DNA of 64,000 nt from Clostridium disporicum (GCF_001405015.1 NZ_CYZX01000006.1:105712-169711); one strand, 5' to 3'; shown: positions 1 through 9,177, counted from the first letter of the stretch. Notes: generated by a model not told the origin, from the letters alone. Numbers and translations are program-made.

Positions 1-28
1 GATAGCGACTTGCTATCTATTTTTTTTT
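1..28 (+). terminator. Rho-independent terminator of a gene upstream of the window
   Basis: GATAGC (1-6), loop GACTT, GCTATC (12-17), then a run of nine T at 20-28. The stem may extend left of the window, so the gene it ends is not visible. Nothing convincing lies in the rest of 29-300, which is very AT-rich with no open frame and no clear promoter. Confidence 0.7.
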
Positions 29-300
29 GTAATAAGAACTCTTGAGTATTTTTATTGCTGAGATGGAAAAACTAATATAATGACTGTGCAAATTTAATGA
101 ATTTATTTTGTTAGATTTATAATATGAATAAAAATTTGCGAATAAAAATAATTATTACACGAAGAAAATAGATTAATTTATTTAAGATACTTTATCATAG
201 ATTAAGCGAAAATGTAAAAAAACATAAATTTATGACGGATGTATTTTAAATTAATATCAATGATATAGAAAAATTTTATTTTTAACTGAAGGGGTCTGGT

Positions 301-1023
301 ATGATAAAATTTGCAATTTGTGAAGATGAAATAATTCAGGCAGAGATTAATCAAGATTATATAAAAAGATGGGCAGATAAGAATAATATTGAATATAAAA
401 TAGATATATTTGAATCTGCAGAAAAATTTCTATTTAGTTGGCAATATGAAGAGGTATACGATGTTATCATTCTAGATATTCGAATGAAAAGTATGTCTGG
501 CATGGAGTTAGCTAGAAATATAAGATTAAAGGATAGTGATGTAATAATTATTTTTATTAGTGGAATAGATGATTATGTGTTTGATGGATATAACGTAGCA
601 GCATTTAACTATCTACTAAAACCAATTAATGATGAGAAAATTTTTAATGTTTTAGATAGAGTAAAAGAAAAATTAGAAAAAGATAAAAATGCTAAACAAT
701 TTTTACTTTTATCAAAAGGTAAAAATATATTTAAGATAGACTATGATGATATATTCTATATTATCGCTTTTGATCATTACATTGATATTCATAGTAAGAA
801 TGAAATATATACTTTTAATAGGAAAATTAGTCAATTAGAGGAGCTATTGCCTAAAGAAAATTTTGTTAGATGTCATAGGTCTTATATTGTAAATATTAAG
901 TATGTTAAAAATATAAACAAGAACAGCTTGCTATTAGAGGATGATATTAAAATTCCTATAAGTAAAACAAGAATGGATAATACATATAATACCTTTATTA
1001 ATTACTTTGCAAAAACTGAGTGA
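301..1023 (+). CDS. LytTR-family response regulator (AgrA/VirR-like)
   Basis: Cytoplasmic transcription factor of a two-component system. Residues 1-120 form a receiver domain with acidic pocket D9/E10 and a probable phospho-acceptor D59 in VIILDIRM, and the conserved Lys in LLKP. Residues about 135-237 are a LytTR DNA-binding domain (the segment FVRCHRSYIVN is typical). Its stop overlaps the region just before the histidine kinase gene, so the two are one operon. An AAGGGG-type ribosome site precedes the ATG. LytTR regulators usually control peptide signalling, bacteriocins or toxins; no agrB/agrD-like peptide gene is visible here, so the signal is unknown. Confidence 0.9.
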   Translation: MIKFAICEDEIIQAEINQDYIKRWADKNNIEYKIDIFESAEKFLFSWQYEEVYDVIILDIRMKSMSGMELARNIRLKDSDVIIIFISGIDDYVFDGYNVAAFNYLLKPINDEKIFNVLDRVKEKLEKDKNAKQFLLLSKGKNIFKIDYDDIFYIIAFDHYIDIHSKNEIYTFNRKISQLEELLPKENFVRCHRSYIVNIKYVKNINKNSLLLEDDIKIPISKTRMDNTYNTFINYFAKTE

Positions 1024-1046
1024 TTGGTTTTAAAGGAGAAATTGCA

Positions 1047-2381
1047 ATGACGTTTAATAGTAATTATGCTTCGGATTTATTCAAATTATTAATTTATTCA
1101 ATCGTAATGAATTGGTTTTTAGGAAGAAAATTAGAGTTTAAGAAAAAAATTAGTAAAATAAACATAATTATAGGAACTTTAATAGTTATTATACTAACTA
1201 CAGTTCTAATGTCAGTATGGCTAGAAAAATATAACACAATAATGGTCACTGAACTGATTACTTTAGTACCAAGTATTATTTATTTGTTTATTTATAAAAA
1301 AGGCTCAATTTGGGAGAAGTTATACTTAGTATCTACATATATAATCTTAATAGCAACTATGAATATATTATTTTTTTATATATATTTAACAGTGAAAGGT
1401 ATACCTACTACATTAGCGATAAATATAGATTTTGTTAAAAAATATATCGTAACTGCAAAAATTATTATATATCTTATTAGTTTAATCATTTTCTCTAGAA
1501 TATTTAAATATATAAAGCTTAAGGACAATAGTGTGTTACCTGTAATAACAATAAGTAATATTATTATGGCTAGCGCGGATAACATATTAATGAACAGATT
1601 TATCTATGTTGGGAAAAGTATAGGGAATGAAAGTGCTTTTGTAGCAATAGCAATATTAATTTCTCATTTTTTATTAATAAGAATTTTAAATTTATCTTAC
1701 GAAAAATCTAAAAAGCTAATTATTACTGAATGCAACTTGAATAAGCTTGAAGCTGATAGTAAATATAACAAAGAAATCAGAACAATATATAACGAAATGA
1801 CTCAATGGAAGCATGATTGGCAGAATCATATAAATGTAGCTATGTATATGTTAAAAGAAAAAAGATACGAGGAAGCAGGCAAATACTTAGGTGAAATATC
1901 AAATAGTATTAATTATGATAGAAAATACAAGAGCTTTATAACAACTAATAATAATGTTTTAAATGCAATAATTAATTCTAAAATAATTGTTGCAGTTGAT
2001 AAAAATATAGATGTAAAAACAAGTGTTAACATAACAGAGCCTATACATATAGATGATATAGATTTATGTGGATTATTAGGTAATCTTTTAGATAATGCTA
2101 TTGAAGCTTGTGAGAGAACTAAATCAAATAGGTTTATAAATATAAAAATTATTACTGTAAAAAAAAATTTAATAATATTAATTAAAAATTCTATGAGTGG
2201 AAATATAGAGTTAATAGATAACGAATATTTTAGTAGTAAAAGAAAAGGATTGTTAGGCAGAGGTATTGCACAGATAAATAAAATTGTTGATGAATATAAT
2301 GGTGTAGTTACTAGAAAGCATGATAATTATATATTTGAAACAAAGATAGTAATGGAAAATACTGAAAAAACCATTAAGTAA
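1047..2381 (+). CDS. AgrC-like sensor histidine kinase
   Basis: Membrane sensor kinase partner of the preceding LytTR regulator. The N-terminal ~220 residues are about six hydrophobic segments; then a coiled linker leads to the phospho-acceptor motif WKHDWQNH (His about residue 256), the ATPase N-box GNLLDNAIEAC (about 345-355) and a GRGIAQI G-box. This is the HPK10/AgrC architecture. I chose the ATG at 1047 because AAAGGAG (1032-1038) sits 8 nt upstream; an earlier in-frame GTG at 1020 overlapping the regulator gene has no ribosome site. The ligand cannot be inferred. Confidence 0.88.
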   Translation: MTFNSNYASDLFKLLIYSIVMNWFLGRKLEFKKKISKINIIIGTLIVIILTTVLMSVWLEKYNTIMVTELITLVPSIIYLFIYKKGSIWEKLYLVSTYIILIATMNILFFYIYLTVKGIPTTLAINIDFVKKYIVTAKIIIYLISLIIFSRIFKYIKLKDNSVLPVITISNIIMASADNILMNRFIYVGKSIGNESAFVAIAILISHFLLIRILNLSYEKSKKLIITECNLNKLEADSKYNKEIRTIYNEMTQWKHDWQNHINVAMYMLKEKRYEEAGKYLGEISNSINYDRKYKSFITTNNNVLNAIINSKIIVAVDKNIDVKTSVNITEPIHIDDIDLCGLLGNLLDNAIEACERTKSNRFINIKIITVKKNLIILIKNSMSGNIELIDNEYFSSKRKGLLGRGIAQINKIVDEYNGVVTRKHDNYIFETKIVMENTEKTIK

Positions 2382-2439
2382 GATTTAAAACTATTTAGCA
2401 ATGTAAGTAGTAATCATAATATTTGAAGGTGGCGATTTA

Positions 2440-3246
2440 ATGAATAATTTAAGTGAAATTAAAATTGTACAAATTATTAAGACTGCTATAAGAAATAATA
2501 GTTTTACGTTTGTATATCAGCCAATTTATAATATAGAAACAGGAATAATGGAAAAGATAGAATTATTAATAAGATTAAAAGATAATAAATTTGGAATAAT
2601 ACAGCCCAATATATTTATTCCAATAGCAGAAGAGTATAATTTATTATATAGGATTAGTGATATAGTCTTTGAAGAAGCTTGTAAAGCTGTGAAAATGTTG
2701 ACTGATGATAATATTAACTTTGGGAAAGTATGCATTAATGTATCTTTACTGCACTTAAAAAGATGTAACTTTGTAAAAAATACAAAGGCGATATTAGATA
2801 AATATAATATTTCACCTAATAGGATATGTATAGAGGTTATAGAAAACTCAAATGTTAAAGATTTAGAAGAATCAAAGAAAGTATTAAATGAATTATCTAA
2901 GATAGGAATAGAAATAGCTATTGACGACTTTGGAAGAGAATATTCAAATATAGATAGAATAATTGAATTTAATGCAGATTGTGTAAAAATTGATAGATGT
3001 ATAACATCACAATTAGAGGATAGCAGCAGAGCGAGAGTTATTCTTAAACATATATTGAATTTATCAAAAGAACTAAATATTGGTATAGTAGTAGAAGGCG
3101 TAGAAAATAAAAGCCAGTTAGATATGTTAAAAGAATATGGGTATAAGCTTATACAAGGATTTTATTTAAGTGAACCGGTTGAACTTGAATATTTAAAGAA
3201 TAGAGATATGACTAGTTTAAATTTAGACAAATCAAATATAGTATAG
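2440..3246 (+). CDS. EAL-domain protein, probable c-di-GMP phosphodiesterase
   Basis: A stand-alone EAL domain of 268 aa with no visible sensor or GGDEF domain. The signature Glu is kept in KIELLIRLK (ELL in place of EAL). Other expected residues are present: the Asn of CINVS, the Glu of ICIEVIENS, the double Asp of IDDFG, the Lys of VKID, the Glu of VVEGVE and the Gln of QGF. Loop 6 reads DDFGREYSN instead of the usual DDFGTGYSS. The gene begins 58 nt after the sensor kinase, with AAGGTGG before the ATG, and may be co-transcribed. Enzyme activity is likely from residue conservation but not certain. Confidence 0.85.
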   Translation: MNNLSEIKIVQIIKTAIRNNSFTFVYQPIYNIETGIMEKIELLIRLKDNKFGIIQPNIFIPIAEEYNLLYRISDIVFEEACKAVKMLTDDNINFGKVCINVSLLHLKRCNFVKNTKAILDKYNISPNRICIEVIENSNVKDLEESKKVLNELSKIGIEIAIDDFGREYSNIDRIIEFNADCVKIDRCITSQLEDSSRARVILKHILNLSKELNIGIVVEGVENKSQLDMLKEYGYKLIQGFYLSEPVELEYLKNRDMTSLNLDKSNIV

Positions 3247-3263
3247 AAAAGTATAAAAAATTT

Positions 3264-3325
3264 AAAAACTCATTACATAGTAATTTCTAATAAAAATAGA
3301 AATGCTAAGTAATGAGTTTTTTATA
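3264..3325. terminator. Bidirectional terminator between convergent genes
   Basis: AAAAACTCATTA (3264-3275) pairs with TAATGAGTTTTTT (3310-3322), and an inner ATTTCTA/TAGAAAT stem extends the hairpin. Runs of A and T on both sides serve both the EAL gene (plus) and the SDR gene (minus). Confidence 0.8.
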
Positions 3326-3366
3326 TTAGTATTAAGAACTAGTTAAAGTACCCTTTAATAATTAAA

Positions 3367-4161
3367 TTATTGTTCTACCATTTTTCGGCCAACAAAATCA
3401 GCATATTGAGGAGTTCCTAAATGATATCCCCCTGAAACTTCCATTATATGACCTGTAACATATGATGACATATCACTTGCAAAGAATAATACAGCATTAG
3501 CCATATCTTCAGGAGTTCCCATTCTGTTTAAAGGAACATGTGATAAGAATGATTTTCTAAAGTCTTCAGGCATATTGTCTATGGCAGCATCTGTAGCCGT
3601 TAATCCAGGTAATACAGCATTACATCTTATATTATTTCTTGCGTATTGCATAGCTATTTGTTGAGTTATATTGTTTACAGCAGCTTTAGATACACCATAA
3701 CCTATTCTAGAAATATCAGGAACACTTCCTCCAATAGAAGATATATTAACAATACTTCCACCACCAGTATTAATCATATGAGGTACTACTAATTTAGATA
3801 TTCTATAAACACTTCCTAGGTTACTTTCGATTATTTCAAAGAAGGCATCCTCGTCACCATTAACAAGATCGAAATCTTTTTCAGGTCTTCCAGTTCCAAA
3901 GTTATTTACTAATATATCAATTTTACCTTCTTTTTCAATAACGGTTTGAACCATTTCTTTATAGCTTTCAACTTTATAAGCATCAAAGAATACAGGAATC
4001 ATTTTAAGATTAGGGTATTTATCTACAATCTCTTGAGTTGCTTCTAATCTTCTTACTCCCATATAAACTGTAGCACCATTTTCAGCTAGTTTTAAAGCAC
4101 TTGCAAAACCTATACCTCTCGTTGCAGAAGTAACTAAAGCTACTTTATCATTTAAATTCAT
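3367..4161 (-). CDS. Short-chain dehydrogenase, probable 7-alpha-hydroxysteroid dehydrogenase
   Basis: Classical SDR of 264 aa, NAD(P)-dependent. Visible: nucleotide loop TSATRGIG (residues 11-18), LVNNFG (the NNAG motif, 85-89), and catalytic S142, Y155, K159. From memory, the stretches VNISSIGG, VPDISRI, ARNNIRCNAVLPGL, HVPLNR and the C-terminal LGTPQY closely match 7-alpha-HSDH of bile-acid-converting clostridia, more than they match generic FabG. The likely reaction is reversible oxidation of the 7-alpha-hydroxyl of cholic or chenodeoxycholic acid. I chose the ATG at 4161 because GAAAGGA (4171-4177) lies 9 nt upstream; an earlier in-frame ATG (4179) overlaps that ribosome site. Confidence 0.8.
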   Translation of the reverse strand: MNLNDKVALVTSATRGIGFASALKLAENGATVYMGVRRLEATQEIVDKYPNLKMIPVFFDAYKVESYKEMVQTVIEKEGKIDILVNNFGTGRPEKDFDLVNGDEDAFFEIIESNLGSVYRISKLVVPHMINTGGGSIVNISSIGGSVPDISRIGYGVSKAAVNNITQQIAMQYARNNIRCNAVLPGLTATDAAIDNMPEDFRKSFLSHVPLNRMGTPEDMANAVLFFASDMSSYVTGHIMEVSGGYHLGTPQYADFVGRKMVEQ

Positions 4162-4301
4162 ATTAATACATCCTTTCATTAATTAAGTTTTCTTATGTTT
4201 ATTTAATTATAGATAAATAAAATGTTTTTGTCTTTAGTTAAATTTATAATTTAAATTAGAAATGTGTAGTAATGGAGGTAAATATATTTTGTTGATAAAA
4301 C

Positions 4302-5144
4302 CTACGTGAATAATGCTTTGATTTTATCTAGATTTTCAATAGCCATATTATAACCATGGTTATAAGCAGCGCGAAGTTTAGTTGTATCTTTTTCAAAGCT
4401 ATCTATTGCACCTTCAGCAGTGGGTCTTATTATTATAGCTTTTCCTTGATGTTCTAATTCTTCACAGAATCTAACTGTCTCATTATATAAATCATGTCTA
4501 GTCAGTAGAATATGTTCAAGGTTAGGATATTTTTTACGCAACATTCGTGCAACTATTCTATTATTTTTACTAAGCTTCTTAATATATCCTTTTGGTCTTG
4601 TAAGAATAATTAGATGTTTCTCATTACCATCTTCAATAGCTTTTTTAATAGGAATAGGGTCACAGAGACCGCCATCATAATATTCCTTATCATTAATTTT
4701 TATTACAGGAAAGAATATTGGAATAGCACAAGTGGCTCTAAGCATTTGAGCTGTATTATCAAGTTCTTTACCATCTAAATATTCCGCTTTACCTGTTTTA
4801 GCATTAGTAACTCCTACTAGGACTTTACCTTCATAACTTTTGTATGTATCCATATCAAAAATATTAAGTTTATTAGGAACTTCGTCAAAGGTGAAATCTA
4901 ATCCAAATATACTTTTGCATTTAAAAAAGTTACTTACTCCAAAATACCTTTTATCATTACGATAATTTTCTATTACTTCTAAATTTCTTCCTTTTTGTTT
5001 GGAGATATAAGAAACACCATTAGTAATTCCAGCAGAAACACCAATGCAATAAGGAAACATAATATCGTTATCTAAAAGAGCATCCATAACTCCAGCACTA
5101 AAAATTGGTCTAAAGGTACCACCCTCTAAAACTAAACTAGGCAT
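4302..5144 (-). CDS. Patatin-like phospholipase (YjjU/RssA type)
   Basis: Cytoplasmic serine acyl hydrolase of 280 aa. The Ser-Asp dyad is visible: S37 in GVSAG and D157 in DGG. The oxyanion-hole loop, normally GGGxRG, reads EGGTFRP, so a Gly is lost and a Pro follows the Arg; this variant may change activity. A clear AAGGAG lies before the ATG. No neighbouring gene fixes the substrate; the adjacent HSDH-like gene has its own start region. Confidence 0.85.
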   Translation of the reverse strand: MPSLVLEGGTFRPIFSAGVMDALLDNDIMFPYCIGVSAGITNGVSYISKQKGRNLEVIENYRNDKRYFGVSNFFKCKSIFGLDFTFDEVPNKLNIFDMDTYKSYEGKVLVGVTNAKTGKAEYLDGKELDNTAQMLRATCAIPIFFPVIKINDKEYYDGGLCDPIPIKKAIEDGNEKHLIILTRPKGYIKKLSKNNRIVARMLRKKYPNLEHILLTRHDLYNETVRFCEELEHQGKAIIIRPTAEGAIDSFEKDTTKLRAAYNHGYNMAIENLDKIKALFT

Positions 5145-5321
5145 AAGAATCTCCTTTCATATTAAATCTTAATAGAAATTATAGACTAAGAAAGTCTAAA
5201 TTTCAATATTTAGCCAAAGATATAAATTATTTGATAATAATAGAATATAGTTAAATTTATTAAGAAAGCTTTCTGAGGTGTTTTTTGAAAAAAGTGATTG
5301 TGGGAGCTTTAGACGAGATTT

Positions 5322-5350
5322 AAAAAAGTGCGAAGGAGGCTTCGCACTTT
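5322..5350 (-). terminator. Terminator of the polysaccharide deacetylase gene
   Basis: On the minus strand AAAGTGCGAAG pairs with CTTCGCACTTT (5340-5350 with 5325-5335) around a 4-nt loop and is followed by T residues. The stem overlaps the stop codon of the deacetylase gene. Confidence 0.85.
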
Positions 5351-6092
5351 ATTTTAGGGTATCGAATTCATAACCATTATCTTTAAAAATTTTAATAATT
5401 TCAGGCAACGCTTGAACTGTAGTTTTTTTAGTTAGACAATCATGCATAAGCACTATTGCGGGGTTTTTGAAATTTCCTTCCTTATCTTTCATTTCTTTTA
5501 AAATGTTATTGCAAATAGTACCTACAGGAACGCTACTCGCATGAGAGTCACCTGAATCAACATTCCAATCATAACAGTGAAAACCTTCTTGTTCTAATTT
5601 AATAATTATATTTTTTGTAAAGTCTTTTCCATGAGCATTTCTAACTAATATGTTTTTAGAACCGCCTGGAAATCTGAAGATTCTACATTCAGAACCAGTT
5701 AATGATTTTATAAATTCTTGTTGTTTATTAAAACTTTTCATAAAAGCTTCTTCAGAAGTATATATTTTATTAAATTCATGATCAGCAGTATGATTACCTA
5801 AAGAGTGACCTTCATCATAAATCCTTTTAACTATTTCATTATGACTAGGTATATAAGGTGATATTATAAAAAATGTAGCTTTAACATCATTTTCCTTTAA
5901 TATGTCTAATATTTTAGTTGTATTTTCACTAGGACCATCATCAAAAGTTAAATATACAATTTTTTTGGTGGAATCTTCTGTAATATCTGGGGGATTGTCC
6001 ATAGATGCAGAAGCAAAAATAGATGCAGTAAAAAATAGTGATATAGCTAATAATGTTATTTTTAAAATATATTTTCTAGTTAAATTGTTCAA
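5349..6092 (-). CDS. Secreted polysaccharide deacetylase (NodB domain)
   Basis: Predicted extracellular or membrane-anchored carbohydrate esterase family 4 enzyme that removes N- or O-acetyl groups from cell-wall or exopolysaccharide. Residues 1-30 look like a signal peptide. Motifs: TFDDGPS (D51, D52), the metal-binding HxxxH in NHTADH (H101, H105), RFPGGS, DWNVDSGD and VLMHD. The TTG at 6092 is the best start: GGAGG (6101-6105) is 8 nt upstream, whereas a longer frame would start inside that ribosome site. Monocistronic with its own terminator. Confidence 0.88.
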   Translation of the reverse strand: MNNLTRKYILKITLLAISLFFTASIFASASMDNPPDITEDSTKKIVYLTFDDGPSENTTKILDILKENDVKATFFIISPYIPSHNEIVKRIYDEGHSLGNHTADHEFNKIYTSEEAFMKSFNKQQEFIKSLTGSECRIFRFPGGSKNILVRNAHGKDFTKNIIIKLEQEGFHCYDWNVDSGDSHASSVPVGTICNNILKEMKDKEGNFKNPAIVLMHDCLTKKTTVQALPEIIKIFKDNGYEFDTLK

Positions 6093-6340
6093 AATGATTA
6101 CCTCCAAACATATTGATATAATAGTATTTTTATCATAACTGTTTTAATTATTCGCTTAAGTTTAGTTAACTAAATAAAAGAGTTAGAAACTTTTAAAGGA
6201 AATTCAATACTCACCTAGGTTCGTAGGAGTAAATTCAGATAACTAAATCAAAGATTTAGAGCTTCACTTACTATACATAATAAAATTATTGATATATAAT
6301 ATAGATGAAAAATTAAGATAAGAATTAACAAGGAGTTATT

Positions 6341-6577
6341 ATGAGAAAAGTTTATAGAAATCCTAGAGAATTAGCTACATGTTTAAAGGATATAGTTGAT
6401 GTATATTTAGAGGATCTTATGACATATGAAACTATGGAAAGCAAGATACTTGCAATAGTTGAAGCTAATAGAGATAGAGTATATAAAGAAAAAAATATGA
6501 ATGTTAATATATCTAAATATTTAGGTGATGAAAGAGTAGAGATTATAGATAAAATAGTTAAAAATGATATGAAATAG
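6341..6577 (+). CDS. Small conserved clostridial protein (TIGR04540-like)
   Basis: A 78-residue soluble, largely helical protein beginning MRKVYRNPRELA, with no Cys pair or membrane segment. It resembles the small uncharacterised family I recall as TIGR04540, common in Clostridium; this is recall, not a search. AAGGAG precedes the ATG and a palindromic terminator follows directly, so it is monocistronic. Function unknown. Confidence 0.75.
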   Translation: MRKVYRNPRELATCLKDIVDVYLEDLMTYETMESKILAIVEANRDRVYKEKNMNVNISKYLGDERVEIIDKIVKNDMK

Positions 6578-6578
6578 T

Positions 6579-6608
6579 AGAGCTGATATATCAGCTCTTA
6601 TTTTTTTA
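6579..6608 (+). terminator. Terminator after the small conserved gene
   Basis: AGAGCTGATATATCAGCTCT (6579-6598) is a perfect 20-nt palindrome directly after the stop codon, followed by TATTTTTTT. Confidence 0.9.
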
Positions 6609-6695
6609 TTAAGTAACTTAATTTTTTGTAAATATTAATGTAATTATAGAATATCATGCTATAATTAAAGAAAAGTACTAAAGTCGGGGGTTAAA

Positions 6696-7859
6696 ATGAA
6701 AGTAGAATGGAATAAAAGATATACGACTATAGCAATATATTCTTTTGTTGTTATAGCCTGTAGCATACTTCTATACATGATTATGTCTAATATAGACGAG
6801 TTTTCAAGTAAGGTTGATGGGATGATAGTAACGCTTAGACCGTTTATAATAGGTGGGGCTATTGCTTACTTACTAAACTTTATGTTAAAGTTTTATGAAA
6901 ATCTCTTATCTAAATGGGATAAATTTAATAAGCAGTCAAAAAAGGTTAAAAGATCAGTTGGATTAATACTTACATATTTATCTGCAATGATTATGGTATA
7001 CTTATTTTTACAATTTGTATTGCCGCAATTAGTTGATAGTATATTAGGATTGGCAAATAGTATTCCTCAATATGTAAAAGATCTTAGCAATTTTACTAAT
7101 GATTTACTAAGTAAAGTAGACTTAGAGCCACAGTTTATAGAGTTATTAATGAAGCAGTGGAATGACTTAATAAATGCTATAATTGCGTTTATAACTAACA
7201 TGGTGCCTGTTATAGGAAATATGCTATTAGGACTTAGCTCAAGTTTATTCTCAATATTCATTGGAGTTATCGTATCTATCTATATGCTAATTGATAAAGA
7301 AAAACTTTTGGCTTTATCTAGAAAAATAATTTTTGCATTTTCTCCAAATGAAAGAGCTAAATTTATTTTAAGAATCGCTAGAATAAGTAATGATACTTTT
7401 GGTAAATTTCTTGTAGGGAAAATTATAGATTCTCTTATAATAGGAGTATTAACTTTCTGTATTTTATCTATATGTAAAATGCCGTATACATTACTGATAT
7501 CAGTAATTATAGGGATAACTAATATAATACCATTTTTCGGACCGTTTTTTGGAGCGATACCATCAGTAATTATAGTATTATTTGTGTCACCAACTAAAGC
7601 TTTATGGCTTATACTTATAGTATTTATAATTCAACAAATTGATGGAAATATTATAGGACCAAAGATACTTGGAGACTCAATAGGAATATCAGCATTTTGG
7701 ATACTATTCTCACTTTTAATATTCTCAAAATTATTAGGTTTTGTAGGAATGATAGTAGGAGTACCAATATTTGCAGTAGTATATTCGCTAATTAAAGAAA
7801 CTGTAGAATTAAGATTGAAGAGTAAGGGATTACCAACTTCTACTGATGAGTACAAATAA
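6696..7859 (+). CDS. AI-2E family transporter (YtvI/PerM-like)
   Basis: Polytopic membrane protein of 387 aa with about eight hydrophobic segments and the family's pattern: two N-terminal spans, a long soluble region around residues 95-150, then a hydrophobic C-terminal block containing GITNIIPFFGPFFGAIPS and a QQIDGNIIGPKILG segment. Members export small molecules or Na+/H+; the AI-2 link is shown only for some, so the substrate here is unknown. GGGGG precedes the ATG. The ClpP-like gene follows 89 nt later without a clear terminator. Confidence 0.85.
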   Translation: MKVEWNKRYTTIAIYSFVVIACSILLYMIMSNIDEFSSKVDGMIVTLRPFIIGGAIAYLLNFMLKFYENLLSKWDKFNKQSKKVKRSVGLILTYLSAMIMVYLFLQFVLPQLVDSILGLANSIPQYVKDLSNFTNDLLSKVDLEPQFIELLMKQWNDLINAIIAFITNMVPVIGNMLLGLSSSLFSIFIGVIVSIYMLIDKEKLLALSRKIIFAFSPNERAKFILRIARISNDTFGKFLVGKIIDSLIIGVLTFCILSICKMPYTLLISVIIGITNIIPFFGPFFGAIPSVIIVLFVSPTKALWLILIVFIIQQIDGNIIGPKILGDSIGISAFWILFSLLIFSKLLGFVGMIVGVPIFAVVYSLIKETVELRLKSKGLPTSTDEYK

Positions 7860-7948
7860 TTAATTAAATATGGTAAAATTTAATTGTATTTAAAATTTAT
7901 AAAAGTATATAATGTATTTATATACTTTTTTTCTATAAGGAGGATTTT

Positions 7949-8554
7949 ATGAGAATTTATGGGTGTGATTCTGAAAAAGATGAAAAAAACGAAAAAACAA
8001 AGGAAACTCCTAATGTAGTTATGGAGAAATTACTAAAATCTAGAACTATAATTATTTCAGGAGAGATAAATCAAGCTTTAGCTGAAAGAGTTATTGCACA
8101 ATTATTAATTCTCGAAGAAATGGGAGATGAACCAATTAAGATATTCATAAATAGTCAAGGTGGTCATGTTGAAGCAGGTGATACAATACATGATATGATA
8201 AAGTTTGTAAAGCCAAAGGTTATAATAATAGGAACAGGATGGGTAGCAAGTGCTGGTATAACAATTTATCTTGCTGCTGATAAAGAAAATAGATATTCTC
8301 TTCCAAATACTAGATATATGATCCACCAACCATTAGGAGGATTTAATGGGCAGGCTACAGATATAGGAATAGAAGCAGAAGAAATATTAAGAATGCGTAA
8401 AAGAATTAATACAATAATTAGTGAAGCTACTGGTCAAAGTTTAGAAAAGGTTGAAAGAGATACAGATAGAAACTATTGGCTAAGTGCTAATGATGCTATT
8501 AATTATGGAATAGTTAATAAGATAATAACTGAAAGTTCTGAATTAGCTAACTAG
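7949..8554 (+). CDS. ClpP-like serine protease (orphan paralogue)
   Basis: Cytoplasmic self-compartmentalised protease related to ClpP, 201 aa. Family features: NSQGGHV in place of SPGGSV, triad S101 (WVASAG), H126 (YMIHQP) and D171 (ERDTDRN), and the handle helix between. The N-terminal ~25 residues are highly charged (KDEKNEKTKE) and unlike the hydrophobic-loop N-terminus of housekeeping ClpP, so docking to a Clp ATPase may differ. No clpX or other ATPase is nearby; the main clpP is presumably elsewhere. AAGGAGG lies before the ATG. Whether it forms mixed rings or works alone is open. Confidence 0.85.
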   Translation: MRIYGCDSEKDEKNEKTKETPNVVMEKLLKSRTIIISGEINQALAERVIAQLLILEEMGDEPIKIFINSQGGHVEAGDTIHDMIKFVKPKVIIIGTGWVASAGITIYLAADKENRYSLPNTRYMIHQPLGGFNGQATDIGIEAEEILRMRKRINTIISEATGQSLEKVERDTDRNYWLSANDAINYGIVNKIITESSELAN

Positions 8555-8559
8555 CAAAA

Positions 8560-8597
8560 AATAAGTCGTAAACAATTGGAGTTACGACTTATTTTTA
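8560..8597. terminator. Bidirectional terminator after the ClpP-like gene
   Basis: AATAAGTCGTAA (8560-8571) pairs with TTACGACTTATT (8582-8593), with T residues after it on the plus strand and A/T flanks serving the convergent minus-strand gene. Confidence 0.85.
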
Positions 8598-8613
8598 TTA
8601 TTGAGTAAATAAG

Positions 8614-9177
8614 TTAGCCGTATCTTGATACTTTATTAAACTTAGCTGTATATTCATATGCATCAATCCAGTAAGAGAGTAAATCAGGTTTATAGGATGT
8701 TAGATCCTCTAAAAATTTATCAAATAGGTGAAGCTTAAGAAATATTTTAACTATATCTTTTGGGTAGGGTGTGTTTTTGGAAAAAGATTTTCTAGGATCA
8801 ATAACCATTAGTTCTTCTTTTTCATTTATAAAAATATGTGCATTTCTAATATTTAATCTTTTAAATTTAAGTATTTTTAAATCTTCTATGAAATCAATAA
8901 TTTCTGTAGAAACTTTATAAGATAAGCCATGGACTGATAGATACTCGTAAAGATTTTCTCCACCGACATAATCTCTAATTATTAATGTACTTACTTGAAG
9001 GATTACATTAGGAAAAAATCTACTGTTTTTAGCACAGTTAAGTATAAAAGCTTCTTTATCAGCTGCTTTTTTACTTTTAAAGCTTTTAAGTACATAGCCT
9101 TCAGGACTTAAGTATACGGAACCTTCAGCACCACTTCCAAGAAGTTTACAACTTTCTAATTCAATATATATTCGCAT
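8614..9177 (-). CDS. Protein-kinase-fold protein with altered catalytic loop
   Basis: A 187-aa protein that starts like a protein kinase: glycine loop LLGSGAEGSVYL (residues 12-23), a probable ATP-binding Lys K31 (YVLKSFK), and a hinge-like segment RDYVGGENLYEYL. The catalytic loop, usually HxDxxxxN, reads RLNIRNAHIFIN, lacking the His and Asp but keeping Asn-like positions, and the DFG site reads VIDPRKSF. It is shorter than a full kinase. Similar short kinase-fold proteins occur across Firmicutes and are often annotated as serine/threonine kinase; true kinase activity is doubtful. Its ribosome site is weak. Confidence 0.65.
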   Translation of the reverse strand: MRIYIELESCKLLGSGAEGSVYLSPEGYVLKSFKSKKAADKEAFILNCAKNSRFFPNVILQVSTLIIRDYVGGENLYEYLSVHGLSYKVSTEIIDFIEDLKILKFKRLNIRNAHIFINEKEELMVIDPRKSFSKNTPYPKDIVKIFLKLHLFDKFLEDLTSYKPDLLSYWIDAYEYTAKFNKVSRYG

